This document shows, piece by piece, positions 1 through 9,051 of a DNA stretch of 64,000 nt. Source of the DNA: Fusobacterium naviforme (GTDB lineage: Bacteria; Bacillota; Clostridia; Lachnospirales; Lachnospiraceae); assembly GCA_003014445.1 (NCBI GenBank), contig PYGH01000002.1:210024-274023 (forward strand), given 5' to 3'. How positions within the stretch are numbered: the first letter of the stretch is position 1; each line of letters opens with the position of its first letter. Position numbers and translations under genes: made by a program. The notes under the pieces are model-generated. The model had not been told where the DNA came from and did no database searches. It saw only the letters and a list, made by a program, of their open reading frames with translations.

Positions 1-493
1 CGTTTCCTCCCGTCACAACAACATCTCCTGCCTTCAGACCGATCAAAGCAATGAAGAGCCCTATACCCGCGCTGATTGAGATCTTGACATTTGCCGGAAT
101 GGCATTCACTACCAACTCTCTGAGGCCTATAAAGGTGATAAAACAGAAGATCATTCCACTCAGGAAAACCAGACCAAAAGCAACATCAACCGGAATTCCA
201 ACCTCTCTGATGGTAGATCCTATCACTGCAACAGAACTCATTCCTGGCGCCAACGCAAAAGGGCGATTTGTGTACAGTGCCATCGCTATGCTGCAGGCTG
301 CAATCATTAGAATGAGCATGGTCAGGATGGCCCCCTTCGGAAGTCCTGCACCACTGAGCATATTGGGAACCGCTGCCAGTACATAGGACATGGTAGCAAA
401 GGTTGTAATACCTGCCAGCACCTCCGTTCGCACTGAGCTGTTATTTTTCTTCAGCGAGAACAAGCGCTCACAAGCCTGTTCAAAATGTAACAT
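1..493 (-). CDS. NCS2-family purine/pyrimidine permease, N-terminal part
   Basis: The leftward reading frame starts at an ATG at 493 behind an AGGGAG ribosome binding site and runs off the window edge after about 164 residues. Seen: an N-terminal RTEVLAGITTFATMSYVL segment, then NRPFALAPGMSS, then a hydrophobic ISAGIGLFIALIGLK helix. These are the hallmarks of the AzgA/GhxP/PbuG branch of NCS2 transporters, which import hypoxanthine, guanine, adenine or xanthine with protons. The substrate cannot be fixed from this fragment. It follows a two-component pair in the same direction, with a 108-base gap that holds a direct repeat, so control by that pair is possible. The C-terminal half is missing only because the window ends. 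Confidence 0.85.
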   Translation of the reverse strand, partial: MLHFEQACERLFSLKKNNSSVRTEVLAGITTFATMSYVLAAVPNMLSGAGLPKGAILTMLILMIAACSIAMALYTNRPFALAPGMSSVAVIGSTIREVGIPVDVAFGLVFLSGMIFCFITFIGLRELVVNAIPANVKISISAGIGLFIALIGLKAGDVVVTGGN

Positions 494-571
494 CAAAAGC
501 TCCCTTCTGTTTACTGGAGCAGCCCATCTCCGTCTGTCAGTATAGCTGCTGTTGTGCCTTCCTTCTGCTTT

Positions 572-600
572 TGTAAATAAAGAGTGAATTATGTAAATAA
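572..600. promoter_or_regulatory. Direct repeat TGTAAATAA x2, possible operator
   Basis: The 9-mer TGTAAATAA occurs at 572-580 and again at 592-600, exactly 20 bp apart (about two helical turns), in the gap between the response regulator stop and the permease start. Such same-face spacing fits a dimeric response regulator site. Binding by the adjacent CitB/DcuR-type regulator is inference. Confidence 0.35.
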
Positions 601-601
601 T

Positions 602-1333
602 TTAAGCGGGATCCAGTGCCTTAATCTGTGTCAGACGCCGCAGTTCAGCAGGCTCTCTTATGACTCTGTACTCATTCAGCGGCCGCCCGACACTTCCATA
701 AATGTAAGTCTTCTTAAGAATCTTTTCTTTTGTAAGAAAATCCAGATACTTCTTCACGGAAACTCTGGAAAATTCCATCCGCTCTGCCAATTCCTGTACA
801 CAGAATGCCTCTGTTCTGCCGATCAGCTCCTCTGCAATCCGCTGCAATGTATTCCTGTCAATCCCCTTTGGAAGAGATAGCTCCACCATATCCGTTTCGC
901 CCCGGTTCTGCCCGGACAAACGATCCACCTCACTCTGCTCAAGAGACAGCTTTCCCAGCAGCTCACAGCGCTCCTTAAATTTATAGAGCGCTTCCGTGAG
1001 TCTCGTGTAAGTAAAGGGCTTTATAATATAATCGACACAGCCCATACTGAAGGCCTCGCGTATCCTCTCCCCATCTTTTGCCGCGGAAATTATAATCGCC
1101 TCAATTTTAGCCTGTTCCGTGCGGAGCTTCCTCAGTACCTCAAGCCCGGAAGCCCCCGGAAGATAGATATCCAACAACACAAGCTGAACCTTATTCTGTC
1201 TGAGACAACTGAGCGCTTCCTCTGTATTTCCCGCAATTCCGGCAATACCATAGCCGCTCTGTCTCAGAAATTCCTCTGTGATACGCGCCACCTGAGGATC
1301 GTCCTCTACAATCAGTACCTGATACATTCCCAT
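602..1333 (-). CDS. CitB/DcuR-type response regulator
   Basis: A 243-residue protein with an N-terminal receiver domain (acidic VEDD near residue 10, phospho-acceptor Asp in LVLLDIYLP near 56, conserved Lys in the IIKPF motif near 105) and a C-terminal helix-turn-helix around residues 170-220. This architecture and length match the CitB/DcuR/DctR family, which pairs with CitA/DcuS kinases and usually controls organic acid uptake or fermentation. The start lies 21 bases after the kinase stop, so the two are almost certainly one transcript. The target is not identified here. The downstream NCS2 permease is the nearest candidate, and the upstream glycerol genes are another. Confidence 0.9.
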   Translation of the reverse strand: MGMYQVLIVEDDPQVARITEEFLRQSGYGIAGIAGNTEEALSCLRQNKVQLVLLDIYLPGASGLEVLRKLRTEQAKIEAIIISAAKDGERIREAFSMGCVDYIIKPFTYTRLTEALYKFKERCELLGKLSLEQSEVDRLSGQNRGETDMVELSLPKGIDRNTLQRIAEELIGRTEAFCVQELAERMEFSRVSVKKYLDFLTKEKILKKTYIYGSVGRPLNEYRVIREPAELRRLTQIKALDPA

Positions 1334-1354
1334 CCTCCTGTCTTTCTGCTTCTG

Positions 1355-2977
1355 CTACACATCCTTTGAAATATGTGCTACAAATTCTGTACCGGACTGT
1401 GGGTCGCTGGATACCGTCACATAGCCGCTGTGCCGCGCACAGGCCTTCTGCACAAGATACAGGCCAATCCCATTTCCATTTACTTTATTGCTTACACCAT
1501 ACTCAAAAATGTGCTCTATCAGTCCCTCATCAATCGGATTTCCGGAGTTCCACACCGAAATCATGATATCATTCTGCCGCTCAATAAGTTCCATTGTCAC
1601 TGTCCGCATGGCACAGCCCTGTGTCGCATCAAAGGCATTTTCCAGGAGATTCCCACTTATCACAACGATATCCTGCACAAGCGCGTCGTTTTCTATCCTT
1701 CCGCAGCCAGAGCGTCCCGTCAGAATAAGATCCACCTTCTGCTCTGCTGCCCGATCAAATTTACTGAGCAGAAAAGCTGAAAGGATAGGATCCTTGATTC
1801 TGCCGTTGATACACTCCTTTTCTCGCTGCTTCAGATGAATCAGACCATCTATATATTCCTTAAGTTCCTCATATTGCTGTTCATGCACCAAACCGGAGAC
1901 CACCTGTAGCTTGTTATTAAATTCATGCATCTGTGCACGCAATGCCTCTACATAGCTGCGCACTCCGGTGATATCCTCCGCAAAGCGCAGCAGCTCCTGC
2001 TTGGGGCGGCAGGTGATGAGAAGACTCCTCTGCGGCGAACCATCCACCTCAATCGGAATAAAATTCACATAACAGCTATCTCCCCCAACTTTGCACTCGT
2101 AGTCAAAGAGCGCCTCCTTACGAAGGAGCATATTCTCAAAAGAAATATCCCGAAAGAGGTCAGAAAACTTTGCCAGCTCGCTATGTTGCTCTGCGGCAGC
2201 ACTGCCATCAGATATATGATTCTCTGTCATATCGGCCCTGTGGTAGCTGCCGCGAAAAAACATCTGATGCGCTCTCCTATTTGCATGGACAATGTTTCCG
2301 CTCTCATCCACAGTCAGTATTCCGTCACGAACTGCATCGAGCAGAGCAGTTCGCTCTACAAGGAGCTTGGCAATCTCAGCAGGCTCCAGATTAAGCAGCG
2401 TCCCCTTGATACGATCCGTGAGATCCCAGACAAAAAGCAGCGCAATCAGCATAACCAGTATCGTCATAGCATTCAGCTCTCTCTGCGCCTTTTGAAGTCC
2501 CTCCTGATTATGACTATATTTCAGCTTTGAAATGACAATTCCGACACTCCCTCCGACTCCATCCGAAATAACACTTTCCGCATAGAGCGCAGCGTTCTTT
2601 TTGTCGGAATTCAGCAGACAATACCCCCGCGCCTCCGAAATTATTTTTCTCTCCTGGAGAATTTCCGTTTCAATACCGTCCTGCTGTGAATTATACAAAA
2701 GGCCGCCATCTTCAGACAAGACAGCGAGCCCGGAGCAGTTTGTGCAGGATTCCAGGCGTGCTGCGAGCTGGGCAAGTCGTGCTCTGTCAGCGCTTTGTAT
2801 CGCCAGCCTCAGCTCCTCTGAGTCCGCAAACTGCTGTGTCAGATCCAGGAGGGCCGAGCCACTCGTCTGCGCCACAGTCTGCCTCAGATTCATGGAAACC
2901 GGATAATGATTCAGTAATAAAATAGCTGCAACCACACTGCACACCAGCATTGCAATTTTTGTGCGAAGCTTCAGCAT
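1355..2977 (-). CDS. CitA/DcuS-type sensor histidine kinase
   Basis: About 540 residues. Seen: a transmembrane helix near residues 8-25, an extracytoplasmic segment, a second helix near 173-190 (ILVMLIALLFVWDL), a PAS-like region starting near 205, a SpoOB-type phosphoacceptor helix with MHEFNNKLQVVSGL, and an ATPase domain with a GNLLENAFDA N-box and GNGIGLYLV G-box. This is the CitA/DcuS/MalK architecture for sensing small organic acids. The ATG at 2977 was chosen behind an AGGGGG purine run; a GTG one codon upstream is equally possible. A promoter-like TTGCAG-18-TATAAT lies about 50 bases upstream. The ligand is unknown. Confidence 0.88.
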   Translation of the reverse strand: MLKLRTKIAMLVCSVVAAILLLNHYPVSMNLRQTVAQTSGSALLDLTQQFADSEELRLAIQSADRARLAQLAARLESCTNCSGLAVLSEDGGLLYNSQQDGIETEILQERKIISEARGYCLLNSDKKNAALYAESVISDGVGGSVGIVISKLKYSHNQEGLQKAQRELNAMTILVMLIALLFVWDLTDRIKGTLLNLEPAEIAKLLVERTALLDAVRDGILTVDESGNIVHANRRAHQMFFRGSYHRADMTENHISDGSAAAEQHSELAKFSDLFRDISFENMLLRKEALFDYECKVGGDSCYVNFIPIEVDGSPQRSLLITCRPKQELLRFAEDITGVRSYVEALRAQMHEFNNKLQVVSGLVHEQQYEELKEYIDGLIHLKQREKECINGRIKDPILSAFLLSKFDRAAEQKVDLILTGRSGCGRIENDALVQDIVVISGNLLENAFDATQGCAMRTVTMELIERQNDIMISVWNSGNPIDEGLIEHIFEYGVSNKVNGNGIGLYLVQKACARHSGYVTVSSDPQSGTEFVAHISKDV

Positions 2978-3028
2978 CACCCCTACCCCCTGACCTCAAT
3001 ATTCGAGCAACAGATGAAATCTCTCGCC

Positions 3029-3058
3029 ATTATATAAAAGGAAATGTGAAATCTGCAA
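3029..3058 (-). promoter_or_regulatory. Putative sigma-A promoter of the kinase/regulator pair
   Basis: On the minus strand TTGCAG (3058-3053) and TATAAT (3034-3029) are separated by 18 bases, about 50 bases before the kinase start. The -10 is a perfect consensus. This suggests the two-component genes have their own promoter separate from the glycerol genes upstream. Confidence 0.5.
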
Positions 3059-3224
3059 GTTTATCGATTAAAGGATCCCAGCTCCCTTCCCACCATAAGT
3101 AAGGCGGCAGATGCGCCACAGCTTCTGGGCACACCCGCCGCACTACAGAATTTGCTTTTATTTGAGCAGAGCAGAATCAGCTCTCCCAACCTCTATGAAC
3201 AGCAGATTGTGATTGTGTAAAGGT

Positions 3225-3581
3225 TTAGCTTATATCTGCTGTTGCTATTATATCAATACCCGTATTACAAATATCTGAAATTAATATCTCATGGCTACGA
3301 ATCGGCAAATGCACTCTGCACTTACGAATCTCCACCATACAATTCATCAACATTTCTTTTGGTAGTGGCTCTGAACTTCTTACAGGAATCAACGGAATTC
3401 TATCACTGTCAGTCCGAATTGTGGAAGTCAGTATGCGCACCGGATGAGAAAATTCTGTCGTTGCATACTGCTTCCCTCTGGCACAGCCATACCCTTCCAT
3501 TGATATAATCTTTTCTCCCTCTCCTTCCACTGCAATATGACAACCCAGTGGACATACTGTACAGATAATATCTTTTTTCAT
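3225..3581 (-). CDS. DUF1667 protein, third component of a GlpABC-like dehydrogenase
   Basis: A 118-residue protein with cysteines in CTVCPLGCH near the N-terminus and a second cluster GCARGKQYA near residue 32, the pattern of DUF1667. Members are repeatedly found next to GlpA/GlpB-like flavoproteins in anaerobes, often annotated as a small molybdopterin-oxidoreductase-like or iron-sulfur subunit. Here it starts two bases after the flavoprotein stop and closes the operon. Inference: it may carry electrons from the flavoproteins in place of the iron-sulfur membrane subunit GlpC, which is absent. No membrane segment is seen. Its biochemical role is not established by the sequence. Confidence 0.85.
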   Translation of the reverse strand: MKKDIICTVCPLGCHIAVEGEGEKIISMEGYGCARGKQYATTEFSHPVRILTSTIRTDSDRIPLIPVRSSEPLPKEMLMNCMVEIRKCRVHLPIRSHEILISDICNTGIDIIATADIS

Positions 3582-3583
3582 GC

Positions 3584-4849
3584 TTATCCAGCCTCCCTGA
3601 CGATACTTATTTTGACAGTATCGTTTTCAATTTCGCTCAAGTTCAGCTCAAGATGTTCCATCTCCCCCGGATTCACTCTCTGGCGTTTTTTAGAAGCCAA
3701 AAGCTTTGCTCCGGAATGCGCAACAATCTTCACTCCAAACTCCGGCTCCCGCACCCGGAAGTACAGGCTGACCTTTTCATTCTCTCCGCTTGCACTGAGA
3801 CTCTGAGGACAAATATAGCGAACATTTTCACCCGTTTCGCAGCGAATCTTTTTTTCCTCTTTTGGCAGTCTCCCCTGTACATAGCGTGCTGCATATTGCC
3901 CGGCTCTGATACTCTCCTCACTTACATTATCTGCCAGATCATTGACATGCACTACATTACCGCAGGCAAAGACCCGCTCTGCCGAGGTCTGCATATACTG
4001 ATTCACTTCGGGTCCATTTGTAACTGGATTGATCTGGATTCCTGCGGTTCTGGTCAGCTCATTCTCCGGAATCAATCCTACAGAAAGTAGCAAAGTATCG
4101 CAGGCAATATATTTTTCCGTCTCCGGAATCGGCTTCTTATCCTCCCCCACTGCGGCATAATATATCCCTTCCACTCTCTGATAACCTTCAATCTTTGTGA
4201 TTGTATGAGATAAATAGAGCGGAATACCAAAATCATCCAGACACTGCACCTTATTGCGCGTAAGTCCCGCCAAATAATCCATTAACTCAATGACCGCCAG
4301 TACCTCTGCCCCCTCGAGCGTCATACGGCGAGCCATAATCATTCCGATATCCCCTGAACCAAGTATCACAATCTTCCTGCCTACCATCTCATTCTGGCGG
4401 TTTATCAACCTCTGGGCAGTTCCCGCTGTATAAATGCCTGCGGGACGGGAGCCGGGGATCTGAATCATCGCTCTGGTTCTCTCCCGACAACCCATAGCAA
4501 GAACAATACTCCCCGCCTGCACCGTTGTTATACCGTGCTCACGGCTTGTACACAGCACACAGCCGCTCTTTTCATTCACCTCGAGCACCATGGAATTCAT
4601 CAGAAACTCTACACCGAGTTCCATGGCCTCTTTTGCAAATCTTCCGGCATACTCCGGTCCCGTCAGCTCTTCCTTGAAATATGTAAGTCCGAAGCCCGGG
4701 TGAATACACTGCTGCAAAATTCCACCTATACTTTCATCGCGCTCTATGATTAATACGCTTTTTGCGCCTTCTTTTTTGGCGGCGGCGGCAGCGGCGAGAC
4801 CAGCAGGTCCAGCTCCGATTACCGCAACATCGCATTTCAAATTATACAT
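3584..4849 (-). CDS. FAD/NAD(P)-binding oxidoreductase, GlpB-like
   Basis: A 421-residue flavoprotein. An FAD-binding GAGPAGLAAA motif lies at about residue 12 and a second dinucleotide motif, VILGSGDIGM, near residue 155, the usual two-Rossmann layout of the pyridine nucleotide-disulfide oxidoreductase fold. A GGILQQCIHPGFGL stretch near residue 42 is typical of the paralogue that accompanies anaerobic GlpA in Firmicutes. It lies 30 bases after the GlpA-like gene and is followed at once by the DUF1667 gene. Together the three probably form an oxidoreductase that feeds electrons from glycerol-3-phosphate to an acceptor. The natural acceptor is not visible. Confidence 0.85.
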   Translation of the reverse strand: MYNLKCDVAVIGAGPAGLAAAAAAKKEGAKSVLIIERDESIGGILQQCIHPGFGLTYFKEELTGPEYAGRFAKEAMELGVEFLMNSMVLEVNEKSGCVLCTSREHGITTVQAGSIVLAMGCRERTRAMIQIPGSRPAGIYTAGTAQRLINRQNEMVGRKIVILGSGDIGMIMARRMTLEGAEVLAVIELMDYLAGLTRNKVQCLDDFGIPLYLSHTITKIEGYQRVEGIYYAAVGEDKKPIPETEKYIACDTLLLSVGLIPENELTRTAGIQINPVTNGPEVNQYMQTSAERVFACGNVVHVNDLADNVSEESIRAGQYAARYVQGRLPKEEKKIRCETGENVRYICPQSLSASGENEKVSLYFRVREPEFGVKIVAHSGAKLLASKKRQRVNPGEMEHLELNLSEIENDTVKISIVREAG

Positions 4850-4879
4850 CTGCTTCCTCCGTTCAAGCTGCTTACGACC

Positions 4880-6316
4880 TTATTTGTTTTTGCCGACCAC
4901 CATATTGGACCCCTTCAGGTTCTTATTGACTTCCTCCACGGGAATCTTCCACTCCCGCGCGAGTATCTCTATCACCTTTGGGCCACAGAATCCGCCCTGA
5001 CAGCGTCCCATTCCGGCTCTGACTCTGCGTTTTACCGCATCCACAGTTTTTGCCCCCAGCGGCCTGTGTATCGCATCTAGGATCTCTCCCTCCGTGATCG
5101 TCTCGCAGCGACAGATGACATTGCCGTATAACGGATTTTCAAGAATCAGGGCTTCTTTCTGTTCTGTATTCAGCTCGTGAAAACGCGGGATCCCTCTTCT
5201 CGTCTTTTTAAAGTTATCTTTAAGTCTCAGTTCACATCCGATTTCCTTAAGCTTTTCTGTTGCATATTTCCCCATAGCGACACTAAGCGTAAGCCCGGTA
5301 GAACGCACACCGGAGAGATTCAAATAGCCCTTCAGATCATTGTAAACATCCACCTGCAAACCCTCGGGATTACGATTTGGACGAAGTCCGCTGTACTGTG
5401 TGACTGTATCACGCACATTGACCCGCGGAATCATCTTTCTCACATCTTCATAAATACTCTCAAGCCCTTCTGTCGTTGTGGAGGCATCCAGCTTGTCCTG
5501 CAGATCCTCTGCAGTCGGTCCAACCAGCATATTGCCATGTATTGTCGGTGTCATAAGCTTGCCTTTGGTTATCTTTGTCGGAATGGGAAGAACAATGTGA
5601 TTTACCTTACAGCTGGTATTCTTATCAAGAATATAAAACTGTCCTCTTCGCGCGACAACTTTATAATCCGCCTTGCCAACCATGGCAGCAATCTCATCGC
5701 AGTACAACGCCGCTGCATTCACTATAAAGTCTGTCTCTATCACTCCGCCGCTCGTGACAACTTCCCGGACCGCCCCATCTCTGACCCGTATATCTGTAAC
5801 TTTGGTATTTAGAAGAAAATTCACTCCATTTTCATAGGCATTTTCTGCCAATGCCTGAACTAAGATAAATGGGTCAATGATACTCTCTCTCGGTATATAC
5901 AACCCGCCGAGCACCTCCGGATTTAATTCCGGCTCACGTTCGAGCAGCTCCTCTCGAGACAGATATTCTACATCATACACGCGATTCAGAAAAGCCTTCT
6001 CCTTGATCGCCGGCAGCTGTGCAAACTGTTCTTCATTAAAAGCCGGAAGTATAGCACCAATACGCTTGAAAGGAACATCCAGATCCTTTGTCAGCTGATC
6101 ATACATGGGATTTGCCGCGACCACCAGCTGAGACTCCAGCGTCCCGGGCTTTGCATCATAACCAGTATGAATAATTGCACTGTTCGACTTCGAAGCATTT
6201 CCTCCGATATCATCTCTCATATCTACGACAGTGACTTTGACCCGATACTTGGAAAGCTCCCTGGCAATGGCGCACCCCACTGCTCCGGCGCCTATGATCA
6301 CGACATCTGTCTTCAT
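4880..6316 (-). CDS. glpA: Anaerobic glycerol-3-phosphate dehydrogenase, GlpA-like
   Basis: A 478-residue FAD-dependent protein of the DAO/GlpA family converting glycerol-3-phosphate to dihydroxyacetone phosphate. Seen: the GAGAVGCAIAREL FAD motif at the N-terminus, a SNSAIIHTGYDA stretch near residue 45, and a C-terminal BFD-like [2Fe-2S] domain with CRCE and GRCQGGFCGP cysteines. This C-terminal domain separates it from aerobic GlpD. Its ATG overlaps the kinase stop by one base (TAATG), so the two are translationally coupled. The family also includes L-2-hydroxyglutarate oxidase-like proteins, but glycerol kinase directly upstream favours glycerol-3-phosphate. Confidence 0.88.
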   Translation of the reverse strand: MKTDVVIIGAGAVGCAIARELSKYRVKVTVVDMRDDIGGNASKSNSAIIHTGYDAKPGTLESQLVVAANPMYDQLTKDLDVPFKRIGAILPAFNEEQFAQLPAIKEKAFLNRVYDVEYLSREELLEREPELNPEVLGGLYIPRESIIDPFILVQALAENAYENGVNFLLNTKVTDIRVRDGAVREVVTSGGVIETDFIVNAAALYCDEIAAMVGKADYKVVARRGQFYILDKNTSCKVNHIVLPIPTKITKGKLMTPTIHGNMLVGPTAEDLQDKLDASTTTEGLESIYEDVRKMIPRVNVRDTVTQYSGLRPNRNPEGLQVDVYNDLKGYLNLSGVRSTGLTLSVAMGKYATEKLKEIGCELRLKDNFKKTRRGIPRFHELNTEQKEALILENPLYGNVICRCETITEGEILDAIHRPLGAKTVDAVKRRVRAGMGRCQGGFCGPKVIEILAREWKIPVEEVNKNLKGSNMVVGKNK

Positions 6317-7827
6317 TATACTTCCTCCTTATCAGTCTCCGCCCAAGCCAAAGCTCTCTTTACTGCTCTGTGCCACTGGCGCATCAGCTCCTGACGTCTC
6401 TCCTCACTCATGTTTGGTTCAAAGCGCTTATGCAGCTTCCATTTTCCAGACAGCTCATCAAAGCTGGAGAACTCATTGATTCCATAAGCAGCAAGGTACG
6501 CCGCTCCGAGTGCCGTCGTATCCGTAATCTCTGGAACCTCGACCGGAATCCCCAGTATATCTGCCTGGAACTGCATCAGAAAATCATTTGCCGTCGCCCC
6601 GCCATCGACACGCATTACTTCAACTTTAATTCCTGAATCCTTTTCCATGACATCAAGATTGTCTTTCACCTGATAGGCAATGCTCTCAAGTGTGGCTCGC
6701 ACGAGCTGCTCCCTTGTCGTTCCACCTGTTATTCCAACGATCGTTCCCCGTGCATACTGATCCCAGTGAGGAGCCGCAAGTCCTGCAAATGCCGGCACAA
6801 AATATACACCTCCGGTATCTGGAACAGATTTTGCGATTTCTTCCGTCTCCGCAGCGTGAGCAATAATCTTAAGTTTATCCCTGAGCCACTGTACAGCTGC
6901 ACCTGCAATATAAATATCTGCATCCAGGGCATAATCGAGCTTTCCTCCGTTCAGCCCCCACGCAATTGCTGTATTCAGTCCATTCTTTGAATAGACCAGC
7001 TGATCCCCCGTATTCATATACATAAAACTTCCTGTTCCGTACGTAGTCTTGATCATGCCTTTTTGAAAACAGGCCTGTCCAAACAATGCCGCCTGCTGAT
7101 CTACTACAGATCCGGAAATTGGAATGGAGGCTCCAAAGAAATCCAATGGATCAGTATATCCATAAATATAAGCGCTGTCCTTTACCTCCGGAAGTATCTC
7201 TCTTGGAATTCCAGCCGCATCCAAAATCTCCTGATCCCACTCTCCGGTATGGATGTTAAACAGCATCGTCCTGGACGCTGTTGTCTGATCAGTTACAAAA
7301 ACTTTTCCATGCGTAAGCTTCCATATCATCCATGTATCCAGAGTTCCGGCCACCAGACGCCCCTGCGCCAACTTTTCTTGGACACCTGGCACGTGATCCA
7401 GAATCCACTTGATCTTTGTGGCACTGAAATAGGCATCTATAACCAGCCCCGTCTTCTCACGTATCATGTCCTGATGCTTTTCAGCAAGCTTATCTGCTTC
7501 TGATGCAGTGCGACGATCCTGCCACACAATTGCATTATACACCGGTATTCCGGAAATTTTATCCCAGAGCATCACTGTCTCACCCTGATTGTCAAGACCC
7601 ATGCAGCTCAGCTCTTCGGCATGAATTCCGGCCTGCTGAACAGCCTGATCAATTGTATCCAGACAGCTCTTCCATATTTCCATGGGATCGTGCTCAACCC
7701 AGCCGGGTTGAGGATAGTACTGTGTATGTTCTTTATAACCACGCGCAACAGGATTCCAGCTCTCATCAAAAATCATTGCAGTCGTACCAGTAGTCCCCTG
7801 ATCCAGGCCCAGATAATATTTTCCCAT
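6316..7827 (-). CDS. glpK: Glycerol kinase
   Basis: A 503-residue FGGY-family kinase, the standard length for GlpK, which phosphorylates glycerol with ATP and so traps it in the cell. Seen: the N-terminal phosphate-binding LGLDQGTTGTTAM, the RTAS segment, PISGSVVDQQAALFGQ, YGTGSFMYMNTG, and the C-terminal RVDGGATANDFLMQFQAD. The start is an ATG at 7827 with a GGAGGCATGAAC leader. It begins four bases after the EutH-like gene stop, placing transporter and kinase in one transcript. Confidence is high because all signature motifs are present and ordered. Confidence 0.96.
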   Translation of the reverse strand: MGKYYLGLDQGTTGTTAMIFDESWNPVARGYKEHTQYYPQPGWVEHDPMEIWKSCLDTIDQAVQQAGIHAEELSCMGLDNQGETVMLWDKISGIPVYNAIVWQDRRTASEADKLAEKHQDMIREKTGLVIDAYFSATKIKWILDHVPGVQEKLAQGRLVAGTLDTWMIWKLTHGKVFVTDQTTASRTMLFNIHTGEWDQEILDAAGIPREILPEVKDSAYIYGYTDPLDFFGASIPISGSVVDQQAALFGQACFQKGMIKTTYGTGSFMYMNTGDQLVYSKNGLNTAIAWGLNGGKLDYALDADIYIAGAAVQWLRDKLKIIAHAAETEEIAKSVPDTGGVYFVPAFAGLAAPHWDQYARGTIVGITGGTTREQLVRATLESIAYQVKDNLDVMEKDSGIKVEVMRVDGGATANDFLMQFQADILGIPVEVPEITDTTALGAAYLAAYGINEFSSFDELSGKWKLHKRFEPNMSEERRQELMRQWHRAVKRALAWAETDKEEV

Positions 7828-7830
7828 AGT

Positions 7831-8910
7831 TCATGCCTCCTTCATATTTTTTGTCATAATAAATCCCAGAGCTATCGCTGCGACACCCGCAGATAACTTG
7901 CCTGCCACAACAGGTGTGATCATGCCAGGCTGAACGCCCGCCGTAAATCCAAGGTGATCGCCCAGCGCTGCCGTTGCAGGAACCAACCATGCAGTATTAA
8001 TAATAATCCCTCGTTTTTTCATATCTTTCATCATAGTATATACGGGAACTGAATTTGCCAGAGTAAACACAAGACCAGCTGCACTCGTCGCATCCATTCC
8101 CAATTTCTGCCCAATGGCATTTAAAGGTTTATCCAAAACCTTTGTGAGAATTGTAAGCACAGGAAAAGTTCCGAGCAGAACAATTCCAATTCCAGCCACA
8201 ATCTCCATTCCTTCCATAATCGGCGCCATCCCCGGAATGATTACCATTCCAGTTATAAACTCAAAGGCAGCACAGGCTAAACCCACATAAATTACAATCG
8301 TAATCAGTTGGCCAAAAATTGTACATCCCTTGATCATTTTTTCTGGAATCAGCTTTAATCCGAGTGCAAGCAGTGCAGAAAGAACAAGTACTGGAAGCGT
8401 ATTCATAATAAGCATATGTAATTGAAATCCAGCAATCAAACCACCGATCAGACACCCAATCGGAATGGTTATAAGACCAATCAGCAGTCCATTGGAAAAG
8501 TATTCCCTGTCTTCCTTTTCAATCAGTCCCAAACCAACCGGAATAGAAAAAACCAATGTGCACCCCAGCATTGAAGCAACAATATTTCCGGCAAAGAGAC
8601 CCGCCTCCTCACTCTGGGCAAGTTCCATTGCCAATGTATACCCTCCCATATCGTTCGCCAGTATTGATCCAAACAAAGCCGGATCGGCACCAAATGTGCG
8701 AAACAGCGGAACAATGACGGGACCTAAAGCAGAAGAAATTACAGGTGCAAGACATACAATTCCGACCATCCCCAGTGCTAAAGATCCAATTGCCTGAAAG
8801 CCTTCATCAAATTTATCTCCGAGTTTCAGGTGATTACCGCTGATTTTATCTGCGGCTCCGATTAGTATTCCAATCGCCATTACCCACATCAAAATTCGAT
8901 CAAAAGACAT
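7831..8910 (-). CDS. eutH: EutH-family membrane transporter
   Basis: About 359 residues with roughly ten hydrophobic segments and the EutH-typical stretch FGADPALFGSILANDMGGY near residue 70. EutH proteins move ethanolamine across the cytoplasmic membrane. The ATG at 8910 was preferred over in-frame starts upstream because it follows AAAGGAG. No other ethanolamine genes occur nearby. Instead it is the first gene of a glycerol kinase/GlpA operon, and no glycerol facilitator GlpF is present. Inference: this homologue may transport glycerol or another small alcohol, or may bring in ethanolamine-like compounds under glycerol control. Family assignment is firm; substrate is open. Confidence 0.85.
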   Translation of the reverse strand: MSFDRILMWVMAIGILIGAADKISGNHLKLGDKFDEGFQAIGSLALGMVGIVCLAPVISSALGPVIVPLFRTFGADPALFGSILANDMGGYTLAMELAQSEEAGLFAGNIVASMLGCTLVFSIPVGLGLIEKEDREYFSNGLLIGLITIPIGCLIGGLIAGFQLHMLIMNTLPVLVLSALLALGLKLIPEKMIKGCTIFGQLITIVIYVGLACAAFEFITGMVIIPGMAPIMEGMEIVAGIGIVLLGTFPVLTILTKVLDKPLNAIGQKLGMDATSAAGLVFTLANSVPVYTMMKDMKKRGIIINTAWLVPATAALGDHLGFTAGVQPGMITPVVAGKLSAGVAAIALGFIMTKNMKEA

Positions 8911-9051
8911 GCCTCTTCTCCTTTCTGTCACTCTTAAGGTATTTTTAAACTGTATTATCTGTATACGTATCATTATCACACATTTGTTTTTTGTGCAAAT
9001 CCACTATCCCGGATTTTTTTAGGCATTTTTACTATTTTTTTGCAAATAAAA

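Noticed and set aside
7831..8910. Ethanolamine utilization locus
   Set aside because: Only EutH is present; no ammonia-lyase, reactivase or shell protein genes are near, so the context is glycerol metabolism.
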